This document shows, piece after piece, positions 40,323-51,532 of a DNA stretch of 64,000 nt; position 1 is the first letter of the stretch; the number at the start of each line of letters is the position of its first letter. The position numbers and the translations under genes were made by a program. The stretch spans positions 42,392,276-42,456,275 of the forward strand of contig OZ023213.1 in NCBI GenBank assembly GCA_963995525.1, in the 5' to 3' direction. The DNA is from Escarpia spicata (Eukaryota > Annelida > Polychaeta > Sabellida > Siboglinidae). The notes beneath the pieces were generated by a model. The model was not told where the DNA came from. It saw nothing but the letters and a program-made list of their open reading frames with translations, and searched no databases.

Positions 40323-40900
40323 ATCAATGATGTTCGCAAATTACATTGTGCTGTATGGAGGAAAGGGGGTAGACATGACAGAGTACCTGGAGACGTGGAG
40401 GAAAGCACTGGATGAGAGAAGAATGAGGGTTAGTCGACCGAAAACCCAATTCATGGACTTCATGTTCGAACGGAATGAGGAGATAGACAGACCAACAGTA
40501 AAGATACTGGGAGACGAGCTGAACAAAGTGACACACTTCAAATATCTAGGGTCTGTCGTGGAAGAGACAGGAGGCATGGAAACGGAGATCAAACAAAGAA
40601 TTAGTACAGCTTGGAGAAATAGGAAAACATTGGAAGAAAACAGTGGAGTGTTGTGCGAAAGGAGGATGCCAATGAAGTTGAAGGGGAAGATCTATAAAAC
40701 AGTAGTCAGGCCAGCAATGCTGTACGGGGCTGAGACCTGGGCAACAACGAAAGGACAAGAAGCAAGGATAGAGATGAATGAGATGAGGATGCTGAGGTGG
40801 ATGAGTGGAGTAACAAAGAAAGATAAGATCTGAAACGAATGTATTAGAGGAGCAACGAGAGTGACACAAGCATCCAAAACGATAACTTAGAAACGACTGA
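40323..40900 (+). pseudogene. LINE D fragment: reverse transcriptase, second half
   Basis: SMMFANYIVLYGG is the YADD-type box with both catalytic Asp residues lost (FADD became FANY). It is followed by RMRVSRPKTQFMDF, VTHFKYLGSVVEETGGMETE, KIYKTVVRPAMLYGAETWAT and MRMLRWMSGVTKKDKI. The stop at 40831 and a further TAG show decay; GATRVTQAS continues after it. The type is common in invertebrate and fish genomes; I do not assign a clade. Confidence 0.88.
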
Positions 40901-41099
40901 AATGGCCCCTCAATTTTGCCTTAATCTGGCGACGGATTTTGAAATATTGGTGCGCTCTACAAAATAGCCACTATGCGAATACGCGAGCGACTAGCGTATA
41001 CTTATTACTACCACGTGAAAGATCTAATGCAACAGTTGTTCAGTATTCAAGGGCACTCTTTAACTGGATAATGGTGGACGAATCCTTTATGTGGTCTTA
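40901..41099. other. no gene seen
   Basis: Short unique-looking stretch between LINE D and a hairpin element. Confidence 0.4.
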
Positions 41100-41264
41100 A
41101 TTGGCAGGGCCTTAATAATCCAAGCTGTAGTGAGGGACCAATGCTGCCACCTCTCGGCGCCTGGGTAATCAAGGCTACTGTCTCAGTAGCCTCGATTACC
41201 CAGGCGCCGTGAGGTGGCAGCATTAGTCCCTCACTACGGCTTGTATTATTAAGTCCCTGCCAAT
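41100..41264. mobile_element. 165-bp hairpin MITE
   Basis: Nearly perfect palindrome centred on 41182: GGCTACTG-TCT-CAGTAGCC at the centre, extending through ATTACCCAGGCGCC, GGTGGCAGCATT and TAGTGAGGGAC to TTGGCAGGG at the edges, with few mismatches. It could be a fold-back MITE or a fixed cruciform. It interrupts a repeated segment (41255-41350 versus 41610-41700). Confidence 0.8.
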
Positions 41265-41760
41265 GTTACCGGTAGGGGACTTTACCCCAGATTCGGGTAG
41301 AGACAACGATTCGCTCTCAGGCCAACTATGAAATAACAAATTAAATAAGGATACACCATTATCAGACAATACTATACTATAACAAATATTCAACATTAAA
41401 CTTTTATTAAAACATGTCACACAGAAAATAAACCGATATTAAACGTTTTCGTAGTTTAGTGCCTTTTAATCACATGCATATTCACTAGGTGGCAGCTCTC
41501 ATGGCTGTCAACAAGTGGGCAGTTAAAACGCGATTCTGAGCCAGCAGACTATCTACCTGGCGAAGTCACGCAGCCAGGCGAGAGTCGGTTAAGCGAGACT
41601 AGGAATATTAAGGCCCTGGCAATGTTACCGGTAGGGGGGCTTTACCCAAAATTCAGGCTAGCTATGAAATAACAAATTAAATAAGGATACACTTTTATCA
41701 GGCGAGAGTCGGTTAACACATGTACACAGTCAAACAGCATGTCATGATGTACTCTGCGTA
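41265..41760 (+). repeat. imperfect duplication with ATGTTACCGGTAGGGG
   Basis: CAATGTTACCGGTAGGGGACTTTACCC...CTATGAAATAACAAATTAAATAAGGATACAC occurs at 41260-41355 and 41610-41690. GCGAGAGTCGGTTAA occurs at 41578 and 41702. No gene. Confidence 0.8.
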
Positions 41761-42355
41761 AATTATAGTTTATTTCAGCCGGGTTTGTAAAAGTCAATAA
41801 AACGTGAGTGGAAGTAATTTATACATCCATATGACGGTAATTTTTGTGGTCAAAGGAACACGGCAAATGATGCAATTGCAGGCTGAACGTTCTCATGTTG
41901 CCGCTGGTTGACAGGAATTTAATAACAATAAAAGATAGATATATGATGCTGCTATTCATATTCATGGTGTTGTTATTCATAAATCAGTCACTCTTGAAAA
42001 AAAGTTGTATGCTAATCAAGGCCTGTACTCTAAATAGAACAAATGCGTTACATAAAATTACGTGTTGTGATCAGTCATTAAACTTATGCACACATACACA
42101 ACATCGGATGTAGCCAATATCTTTACAAGTACTTTCTCAGTTGTCGACTTTCTCATTGTAAACTGACATATGTTTCAGCCTAGTTGTCTGTTTTATAATT
42201 TTTGATTTGTATATTTTTAATGTACGTGTGCATACGTGTGTGATTCGGTATGTTGCTTATATTCTGATTATGATGTACTTAATTTGGTAATATCATAATT
42301 TTTTGTCTAAAAAATGGTGACAACTGAAAAAATTGCACTCAAAGTGTGAACTATA
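41761..42355. other. no gene seen
   Basis: AT-rich non-coding sequence without recognisable features. Confidence 0.4.
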
Positions 42356-42359
42356 TTAT

Positions 42360-42720
42360 TTCATGAGCAGCTCGACGAATAAGAAAAAGTCTTAATTTCC
42401 CATCAGAACGGACAAATATAGGCACGAAGCGATCAGACAGCGTCGGATTTACTTCAAACAATTAGTATGTCCACGTAGATGCCTTGAAAATATGTCTAAG
42501 TGCACATGCACTCACGTCCAGAATCTGCTCAATAAATAACGAACGAAGTCGGCGTTATCGTTCTCGAGCAGAAATAAGGAACGTCTTCATTTTCCCATCA
42601 AGACGGACAAATACACGCACGAAACGATTCAACAGCGTCGGATTTACTACAGACAATTACTATGTCCACGTAAATATGTTTCTAAGTGCACATGCACGCA
42701 TCTCCAGATCTGCCCGTAGT
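42360..42720 (+). repeat. two-unit tandem repeat, about 180 bp
   Basis: TTTCCCATCA-ACGGACAAATA...CAGCGTCGGATTTACT...TATGTCCACGTA...CTAAGTGCACATGCAC occurs at 42396-42520 and 42592-42702. Confidence 0.85.
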
Positions 42721-43599
42721 GGGACGGCATAACCAACACACCCAGAAGAATTGTTTATTTGTGATAAAAGCACCACATTTGGCACACACGTAGACTAATA
42801 TATTATGAAAGATCTGGATATTGAGCCATCGCAGATTTGGCCTTTGGCGGCTGTTGCAGCCATTTTCCAAAATGGCCACCAGCAGTCACTGTTATTTTAC
42901 ATACCTACTCTCCTGGGGAAGGCACCGGGTTGACAGTGGAGGTTATTTCACTTATAAAAGTCCAAGAGTGGTTATGGAAGAGCTAATTATTTGATGGTTT
43001 TACCAAAACAAATAAGTTAACTTAGACTAATTTTTCTAATTACGCACATGATGCGGTTGGGTTCCGAATGGAAGTCAATAATGAATGAAAAATAACCCCG
43101 TTTGCACCTACTACGATTATTACTACAACGACTACTATTACCACTACTATTACTACTACTGGTAGTGATGACAATAGTAGTAGTAATGAAGTAGTCGCTA
43201 CTGAAGGAGTAGATGGAAGCATTGTCATCTTTGGAGGATCTGTGGATACAAGCTCCAAGACCATATGCCACTTGTCACACTACTGCACTGTTGTGCATCC
43301 TGTCAACAACAACAACAACAACATCAAATAGTCACCTGTCCCAGCTGGTAGCATGACTTCCTTCAGCTGACTGATGAAGACTATTTGTGGATAGACCAGG
43401 CGTGCCAGTCCTGAAAAACAAAACTGTGACCGAGGATAACACATCTTGGGCCACATTTCATGCCAGCCACCAGCCACCAAAGAAGCCTGAATCATCGCCC
43501 CCACCGCCCTACTTCCGCTGTTCCTGGACAGTGCTCACAGAGTGACCATGATCCGGCTCTCAGTGGATGTCTTGAAGAATGCCGAGGCACAGCTGAATC
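42721..43599. other. mostly non-coding; trinucleotide tract 43107-43190
   Basis: A degenerate ACT/AGT trinucleotide tract and a CAA tract (43303-43325) are present. 43330-43580 has some resemblance in tone to coding sequence but no convincing frame; it may be the eroded 5' part of the next pseudogene. Confidence 0.35.
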
Positions 43600-44086
43600 C
43601 TAGGCCGATAGCAGTGGAACTGAAACCAGGTGTTGGCACTGATCTACATGCATTCTCTGCGGCAGGCATCATTCCCGGTGTACATTGGACGCCCTGACAG
43701 AATTGGCCCCTGCTTCCATGCCTCAGATCACACTAACTATGCCAGATGGGTCCCTGTTCACCCGAGGAACATTGTTGAACTCCTAACAAAGCAACCGGGT
43801 GTGGTCACTCTCTGATGGAGGAAGCCTCCATGTAGGCACGAAGAGTGACCTTCTAACATGCTTGAAATACGTCTCCGATATCCAGTCTGAGGCTCCAGCC
43901 ACCACCAAAGTAATCCTTGGTGGAGATGTCGTCATCCAAATGCTGAAGCCAGCAGCATTCAAGAACTTTGATGAGTATATATGCCAGAAAGATCTTGATT
44001 CCATACCTGTTCACACAAAGCTTCAAACTGCGCCATGCCTGGACTTGGTGTGGGACAGCTACAATGTAGATTCACTGAAAGGATAA
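43600..44086 (+). pseudogene. copy of an expanded invertebrate protein family of unknown function
   Basis: Two frames join here. 43630-43815 carries a helical lead and DHTNYARWVPVHPRNIVEL; 43799-44086 carries a GTKSDLLTCL segment, then ILGGDVVIQMLKPAAFKNF and TAPCLDLVWDSYNVDSLKG, followed by two stops. The order NYARW...SDLL...VQML.P...LD.VWD.Y..DSLK is one I recognise from uncharacterised, multi-copy proteins of cnidarians, molluscs and other invertebrates. Function unknown to me. Frameshift near 43810 and stops at 44087 make this a pseudogene. Confidence 0.6.
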
Positions 44087-44389
44087 TAATGGGATATTAC
44101 TGGAACGCACGTGGGCGTGGACTATTTTACGTCCGCAGAGCAACCAGAAGCCAGCGTTCACAATATACGCTGACCTGGTGGTCACTGACCACCTACTTTG
44201 CCGTCGTGTAAGTAATTTTTTTGAATTACTGGTCCGTGTGACCGCCTATTTTTTATATTATACAACGTTCTACAGCAGCACGCATAAGCATATTGTCAAA
44301 ACTGTTCACCTGAAGACGCAGTTTACAAAAATGTATTTTACGCACACTCCCCCAGAATAGGAAGAAGAAAGAGATGAACTATGATAAAA
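44087..44389. other. no gene seen
   Basis: Contains AACGCACGTGGGCGTGGAC at 44103, a chance or real match to the E2 promoter element, without a TATA box nearby. Confidence 0.35.
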
Positions 44390-44397
44390 CTTTATTT

Positions 44398-44725
44398 GTT
44401 AATAAGGTACATATGCGTAGCATGCATTTTGACTTAAAAACACTAGTAATGGCAGTTAAAAACAGTAATAACGACATAGTACTGATATAACTGGAATAGC
44501 AGCAACATGTATAGTAAAACATCTGAATAATATTCCTTATAATGTTTGGCTAATTATGCTTTAACCTTTTCGAGTATACCTATGTTATTTTACTTTATAT
44601 ATTATTTTATACCTAAGTTATTTTATTTTAATCCTAGGTCATATCTTTATATTGTATTGATAATTATGTCTACTGCTGTTTTGAAGTACCTCAGGTTCTA
44701 CCAGTGCAGTAGGGATTCCCATTAA
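44398..44725 (+). repeat. dispersed repeat, copy 1
   Basis: Matches 47055-47365 over about 310 bp (CATTTTGACTTAAAAAC to AGTAGGGATTCCCATTA), with many point changes. Confidence 0.85.
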
Positions 44726-44859
44726 ACATTAGTTACAGCCCACTGTTTGACACAGGGAAGATACAGCTTAAAACTTGTAAAAAATATGTAACTGTCCAGT
44801 TTAACAGGGGATCTAGTGAGTTAATGTTGTCTGTTGGCACAAGCCTCTGCCAGTGACCG

Positions 44860-45370
44860 GTGGTGTCCTTAGAATGATTATGAATGATTCTTGTGTATAG
44901 TGGCACTACCACATGAAAATGTATGTAAAAAATGAGAGAAAAAGTTACTGAAGAGTTTCTGAAAAAATAGAAAAAATGTGAAAATGTACCAGTTTTTGGG
45001 TCTTTTTTGGGGGCCATTAGGTGCCCTTAGAATGACTCAGTCAAATACAGGTTCCTTGTGTATAATAGCAGTACCACAAGAAATGTCTATGCAAAATTAG
45101 ATAACAAGTTACTGAATAGTTTAAAAAAAATAGGCAAAATGTAAACATTTACCAGTTTTGGGTCCCTTGGATGCCCTAGGGAGCCCTTAGAACGATTCAA
45201 TAAAATACATATTTCTCGTGCATAGTGGCAGTGCCCTTAGATATGTCTATGCAAAATTAGAGAAAAAATTGCTAAACGGTTTCTGAGATTCTGCAGCTAA
45301 CATCGGTCGGCGGACGCAGAGTGATGGCAATATTCCGTTGGACATTCGGCCCGAAGGACTAAAAAAGATA
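44860..45370 (+). repeat. tandem copies of a dispersed element, about 170 bp each
   Basis: Three units of CCCTTAGAATGATTCAATCAAATAC...TTGTGTATAGTGGCAGT...AAAATTAGAGAAAAAGTTACTGAA. The last ends CAGCTAACATCGGTCGGCGGAC...TTCGGCCCGAAGG. Further units at 47690-47825, 48915-49040 and 49080-49270, the last with the same terminus. Confidence 0.85.
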
Positions 45371-45414
45371 GGTAGGGACTACATAAAAAATAAATTATAC
45401 ATGCTGAAGGGAAT

Positions 45415-45540
45415 TAATGGAATCAGTGGATGTGCACAACCAGCACTGTTTTGGATGCAACATTCAAACACCAGCAGGTATTGAACCTGCCACACATCAC
45501 TGGACCACAATGAACTCCATCGCTCTGATGCGTGGTAACA
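45415..45540 (-). repeat. tRNA-related SINE
   Basis: On the minus strand: CATTGTGGTCCAGTGATG, then GGCAGGTTCAATACCTGC (B-box at about 45481-45491), then GGTTGTGCACATCCACTGATTCC. The B-box context and tail match the modules inside E1, so the same SINE family was captured there. Confidence 0.6.
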
Positions 45541-45825
45541 TTGCATGAATTACAACAAAGAAAATAACAGTAATCTATTTTAATTTACCTAATTTTGTTA
45601 GATAAATGTTACACATTACATGCCATTTAATTTTTGAAAATCCTTACATTATTGGTTCATACAATACATGTAAAACTAAAAATGGGTGCTTGTAAATAAT
45701 GTAATGAACATTTAAAATAAATAATATATATAATATTATTACTGATACCAAGAATGTTATGCTGTGTAGGTAGCAAACAAACCGAGCTGATGGAAAGAGG
45801 AAATTGTAAAGCTCTACTCAATAGT

Positions 45826-46090
45826 GCCATTAATTGGACAATGGGTCACCTGACATAAGATGATGCCTGCCTACGTTCTGCCCCATTCTGTTCTATGCGA
45901 CATCTACTGGGAAGTTGCACATCACTTCGTGTTTCAAATGGATGTGTGCATCTGATAGCAGTGCTATTGATTGGACAATGTGTTAACTGACACAGTAGTG
46001 AAGAACATGCCTGACTTTGTTCTGCCACATTAGTTCTGTATGGTTTCTGCTGGGAATATGTTTCAAATGTGCAATCAATCGATTTGTGCA
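45826..46090 (+). repeat. two-unit tandem repeat, about 130 bp
   Basis: GTGCCATTAATTGGACAATG... and GTGCTATTGATTGGACAATG... each lead to TGCCTNNNTTCTGCC and TCTGCTGGGAA-like segments. No gene. Confidence 0.7.
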
Positions 46091-47054
46091 TCCAAATGCA
46101 CAACATTCCATCAATATGTTGCAAAATAGGAGTACATAATAACACTGATGCTTTCTTATGCTCATCATGTTTGGATTGTGTTCTACAGCATATTCTTCAA
46201 CATTTGTTGAAACAAGTTTGTGTTAAGTGAACTATACTGGGATAATAATGTGTACAATAATTTTGAAAATTCATAAAATATAAATGATCCACAACATTCA
46301 AAATGTTTTAGGGATCTTCTTGAGTTAAATACACCAATGATGACTGAAAACAGTGTTTTAAAATTTGCATTACTTTTAAAGTTTTGTAATTTTATAACTC
46401 TATTTGTCATCGAAACGGAAGTTAAACACAAACAAATTGAATATCTTTTACTCTAAGTGATGGGCAGAATAAATAATTATTGCACTCCAAGTACCAAATA
46501 AAACATGTTGTTACACTGATGCAATATATTTTAATATGTTATCGACAATAATGTTATTATGCTCTTTGTAGATCTACATTTTAAAACTAAAATTAAAACT
46601 TACGTACATAACCACCTGTGATATTTTAATATTGTACAATCTTCATGTGATGTATAATGTTGTATTTATACTGCTTATGGAAATAGCAGCTGGATTTTGG
46701 TGCAAACAAAATGCTTTCATTATTGAGTGTTTCTCGGCTTTAATAAGTTTCTGTTATCTAAACATCTAATTAAAACTAAACTTAAAAATGGGCCAAGAGG
46801 CCCTGAAGTCCTTTGGACTATATTGTGAGTTTGTAATTATTAATGAAATGTTTTTTGGTGAATCATAGTTACAGATCATTAAGGGTTATGATGGAAGTAA
46901 AATATTGACATGTTTAGTGGTGACTATAAATTATGCATGCCAGTGAAGATACACCTAGAAATAAAATATTCGAGGAGACCGTTTCATGAAGATTGTATAC
47001 ATTAGTTAATGTGTTATTAAAAATACTGTAGAATGTTATCCCGATACTCACAAA
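46091..47054. other. no gene seen
   Basis: AT-rich, no supported ORF, RNA or repeat structure. Confidence 0.4.
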
Positions 47055-47365
47055 TTACATATACAGTGTGCATTTTGACTTAAAAACAGTTGCAATTAAT
47101 GACATAAAACTGATTGAATTGGAGTGAAGTAATAGCTGTAACATGTGTAGTAAAACATCTTAATAATATTCCTTATAATTGTGGCTAAATACACTTTAAC
47201 TTTTTCGAGTATACCTAAGTCATTTTATATGTTATTTTATACCTAAGTTATTTTATTTTAATCCTAGATCATATCGTTACATTCCATTGATAATTAAGTC
47301 TATTGCTGTTTTTAAGTTTCTCAGGTTGTGAGCAGTAGGGATTCCCATTACACATTATAGTTACA
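47055..47365 (+). repeat. dispersed repeat, copy 2
   Basis: Direct-repeat partner of 44398-44725, 2.65 kb downstream. Confidence 0.85.
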
Positions 47366-48134
47366 GCCCACATGGAGGCATTCAGTTTGACACTGGGACA
47401 ATGGCAGGCAGAGCACCTAGGCTAGACCAATACACAGATTTACAGCTGGCCACTCCACTCAGAGCCACACTAGTGATCATGGCAAAGTCCACTATCCAGT
47501 TACATCAGTAGGGTGGCTCCCATGATAGCTGCATATAATTGTCTTAATGGGAGCCTCCCTGACCTTACAATGAATATCATATTGTAGTTTATGTGCTTAT
47601 GATGGTCAAAAAAATACTGTCTGTCTGTCTGTTATAAATAGAGATCAGGGGGAGCAGCAAAGAAACAGCCGGACAATTTTGCATTTTGGGGGGCCCTGAG
47701 AATGATTCAATCAAATGATTCAATAAAATACAGATTTCTTGTGTATACTGGCAGTACCCTAAGATACATTATGCAAAATTAGAAAAAAAGTTACTGAACA
47801 GTTTTTGAAAATATAGAGCTTTGGAGACTGGTAGGTGGTAATCTACGCTCTCAGCACTAGTGTTCAGTGCCAACAACTTGATTCATCCTTCATCCTCTAA
47901 AGTTATCAGAGTCACCACTGATTCATAGTCAAGTTGATTAGATCAACTCACCAACTAAGACAATACACAACACTGTGAGTGACAGTGTCCAGAGTGAGGC
48001 CCAAGCAGTGTCCTCCAATTGCTGAATAGATCAATTAAACCTGCTCCTCAGTCCCAAGAGGGTGATATTTTGCACAAGTGTTCATTAATCCTTAGTGATT
48101 GTTCAGAAATGCTACATAATTCTGAATGTAAAAA

Positions 48135-48215
48135 ATAGTTTAACCCGGGTTTAACCCAGTTTAGCCCAAAATGGAGGTTTAGCCCAACCCGGGTTTAACC
48201 CAGGGACGGGCTAAA
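48135..48215. repeat. CCGGGTTTAACCC short repeat
   Basis: AACCCGGGTTTAACCCAG occurs at 48141 and 48187, separated by a TTTAGCCCAAAATGGAGG segment. Low-complexity, internally palindromic. Confidence 0.7.
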
Positions 48216-48227
48216 CTTGCTGGCTTG

Positions 48228-48314
48228 GCAGCTGGTGAAATTTACAACAACCTTAGTGATGATGATGTAGACATTTTCTTGAAAATGTATGTTCTACTAT
48301 ATGCTGATGACACT
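48228..48314 (+). pseudogene. LINE reverse transcriptase scrap with YADD box
   Basis: 29 codons reading AAGEIYNNLSDDDVDIFLK then MYVLLYADDT: the palm motif of a non-LTR reverse transcriptase. Homology stops on both sides, the right edge running into a unit of the dispersed element described at 44860. Confidence 0.6.
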
Positions 48315-49270
48315 AGAATGATTCAATCAAATACATATTTCTTGTGTATAGCGGAACTATATCAACTCTTCTAATGGTTGATATTTGGATGTTTCAGGTG
48401 TCAACTACATTGTGAATCTGTAATTATTAGTCTATATTGATATAACTGATTTACATAGTACCATGTCTACACAAGGCATGGCAAGTGTAAACAGAACAGT
48501 AGAATGCATTTGATATCAATAAAGTGTAGGATAGTTCACTCTATAGTTGTCCAGAATATAAATTTTCTATGTTTGTCACCTACAGGTGACAATACATCTT
48601 TAACCAATAGACACCACAGTCACACCAATTTATAATAATTAAGTGAACATCAAAATAAACACAACTTGCAATTATAGAAAATCAATAGTTTTGAAGATAC
48701 AGTTTAAAAGCTGCAGGCAACTGTTCAATTTAACAGGGGTCAAATGTGTTTGCTCTGCCTGTGACCAATTAAAGATTAGTCAAGGTCTCAATGGAACAAT
48801 GCAGAGTGGAGTGAGGCTGGCCACTGTTCTGGCACAATACACAAAATCTACTGTTGGGGGTGGTCCCAAGGGCCCTTCTCAAAGCAACATCACTAGATAA
48901 TATAAAAATGTTTGTACTTTGGGGCCCCTGGGGTGCCCTTAGAATGATTAAATCAAATACAGATTTCTTGTGTATAGTTGCAGCGCCCTAAGATACATCT
49001 ATGCCAAATTAGATAAAACGTTACTGAACAGTTTTTGAAAAAATAGGCAAAATATGACAAATTGCCACCTTTTTTGCCTTTGGGGGCCCTACTGGGCCCT
49101 TAGAATGATTCAATCAAATACAGATTTCTCGTGCATAGTGGCAGTACCCTAAGATACGTCTATACAAAATTAGAGAAAAAGTTACTGAACAGTTTCTGAG
49201 ATACAGCAGCTAACGGCGGACGGCGGACACAGAGTGATGACAATAGTCTGTTGGACCTTCGGCCCAAAGA
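48315..49270. repeat. non-coding with further units of the 170-bp dispersed element
   Basis: Units at 48315-48360 (partial), 48930-49060 and 49095-49270. The short frame 48643-48900 has no recognised domain. Confidence 0.5.
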
Positions 49271-50880
49271 TGTATAGCCACAAGTACCAGGAGAAAAAGG
49301 AACACGATAGAACCATAGGTGAGATTTTTGTATGTTTTTATATTCCAACAAAAACAATGCCAACCATTCAATATGTCATTGGCGGCTTTGTGTGTGGAGA
49401 TCTGATGTTTTTCTTTTAAATCAATCTGTCTGTCATGAGCTGTCGCTATCTTCATTCTCCGTTTATTCTATATATTTTCCTTCTTTTCTTTGCTAAATCT
49501 GTAACATAAACAGCAGCTGGTCCACGTTTCCTTTTGGTAATTGGCTAATCCAAATACACACATGTTGATGATGTTTTTCTTGCATTTATTAACTTGACGT
49601 AGCTAATCGAAGACTGACTGACAGTTCCGTATATTAATGAGCATGCTTTATACAGATTGTGAAGGTGGAGCCAAAGTGGAAAACGCGCATACGTGCAGTT
49701 ATTTTGTCCATATATTGTTAGAGTCATTAGTGATTACTAAAACATAATTCTAATGAAATAAAGGCATAGAATTACATGAAATAATCATATTACAGGATTA
49801 TTTAATAATTGCATACATTACAATATAAAATTTTTCAAAGAATCGCTTTAAGTTTTACTAGTATTATTTATTATCTTTAATGTATACATCATGGATAGCG
49901 CAGTACAGCATATAAAACAATATGCATCATTAAATTTTGCAACAAACAAATTATTAATAAAAACAAAATAATATATACTGCATCATAGTATGATAAATTA
50001 CCTCTGGTAGACGTTAAAATGAAGCAATAATTACTCAAACTAATAGTAATAACCGCAATAAATACCCTCAGCTGCTGTCAACATTAAGTTTAACATAACC
50101 TTATTTAAGTAATTAATTTAATTAAATATCGTCTATTTTATTGACTTTGACAGTAATTATTGTCATAATTTATAAAGTGGCGCCACCTACCGAAGTTTCT
50201 GGTGGAATTAATAAATACATGTAAAAACGTGTGAATTTCTTGTACATTTTGATCGATAAAAAACAGTAAATTAATTTTTTTATTACGTAATAAATGTGCA
50301 TGTGTAGCATAGGTGTTGTAGATATATGGTGTGAAGTTTGGTGACTGTAGGTGACCGTTTTCATGTTTTTTTAAGGTGCGGGTCTAAACTGCAAAACTTA
50401 CCCAATCATGCAAAAGTTCCCGAATTTATTTCGTATTTATAAGTATAACTACAAGGGCATTTATTACAGTAGGCCTACATGTAATTATAACACTATGCCT
50501 AAGGCTAAGCACGCTTTGTGTAGACCCTTTCAGTTACCACCCAAACATTAAATTGTGAACCATAAATAATTCTTACGAAGGCCTAATATATATGGCACCC
50601 TGGCCATTACCAATTAAATTTAAACTAAAGCCTAGGCAAAACGTCCGGTAATCACCATAATCGGCATAGCTCATAAGCCATAATGCCCGTGATTAATAAT
50701 GACAGTGGTCAAGTAAGCCGATTGCCGAACGTCCCACATGATCATCATAATTGTGTTCTAGTCAGTTACGGTTGACGCATTCTACTTGGCATATTCACTT
50801 TTCGAATAAGAATGCAACGAATGCAAACATAAACTAACATATTTCACAAACCGTTTCCTTCAATGTTTTGTTCGTTAACC
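49271..50880. other. no gene seen
   Basis: AT-rich non-coding sequence. The last 500 bp are the upstream region of the NDUFAF5 exon; no TATA box is evident. Confidence 0.4.
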
Positions 50881-51139
50881 CGCTAACGGCGCCGTATCTG
50901 ACTATATTCATGCGCAGGCATATAAATAAAGAAAGTGCACGTAAATGGGTTAGCGTTTCCCGTACGTGGAGGGGTAGCACAAAGCGCGCTCCCAAGCGAG
51001 ACTAGAATAAATGGTGCATTCCAACCAGGCGGTAGAGGATTGCGACTGCTGCATTCTGGCACGGGGACATTCTGACAATTTCCGTTCCTTTCCAACAGTG
51101 TTATGGTTGCTACTTAAAGGTTAAGTCGAATGCCTAAAT

Positions 51140-51415
51140 ATGCTGAGGTTATGTTTGTCTGGCACCATGCACTTTGGTGGTATCTTTTCAAGAACATGCA
51201 AAACAGTGCACTCTGAGTTTGTCAGGAACATTGCCTACACCGTTCCCGGCGTGAGACGATTGCTACATGGAAACGGGACTGCCATTCGATGTTTCAGTTC
51301 CGGCGGCAGACCAGAGACAGTTATGAATGTTTTTGACAGAAAAGCAAAACGAACTCAGAAAAATACAAGTGCCCTCAATAAAGAATATGAACTGTACGAA
51401 TACTTGAGAGAAGAG
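51140..51415 (+). CDS. NDUFAF5: NDUFAF5 first coding exon (complex I assembly factor)
   Basis: 92 codons from the ATG at 51140 to GAAGAG|GTGAGC, a good donor at 51416, phase 0. The N-terminal 50 residues are basic and hydroxylated with no acidic run, as for a mitochondrial targeting peptide. Residues 60-92 hold VMNVFDRKAKRTQKN and LYEYLREE, which match the conserved start of NDUFAF5 (NIFDRxxKRxQKNxAA...YLKEEV). The vertebrate protein is a mitochondrial methyltransferase-fold enzyme that hydroxylates an arginine of NDUFS7 during early complex I assembly. The methyltransferase exons are not visible in the rest of the window; the intron must be long, or the gene is cut. A retro-copy is unlikely because of the intact splice donor. 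Confidence 0.75.
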
Positions 51416-51532
51416 GTGAGCAAACTTCAAAATTAGGGTTATTAGGGTGGAGCCGGATGTTTCGGCCCAGGCCAGGGCCGGGGGTCGAACCATCCGTTTT
51501 AGCAATCGGTGAAGCCTAACGGGGTCATGAAT
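51416..51532 (+). other. start of NDUFAF5 intron 1
   Basis: Contains GATGTTTCGGCCCAGGCC and GGTCGAACCATCCG, first occurrences of a short motif that recurs at 54660-54725 and 55088-55215. Confidence 0.4.

Noticed and set aside
43107..43190. AGTAGTAATGAAG as another Polinton tip.
   Set aside because: Part of a trinucleotide tract with no inverted partner or target duplication.
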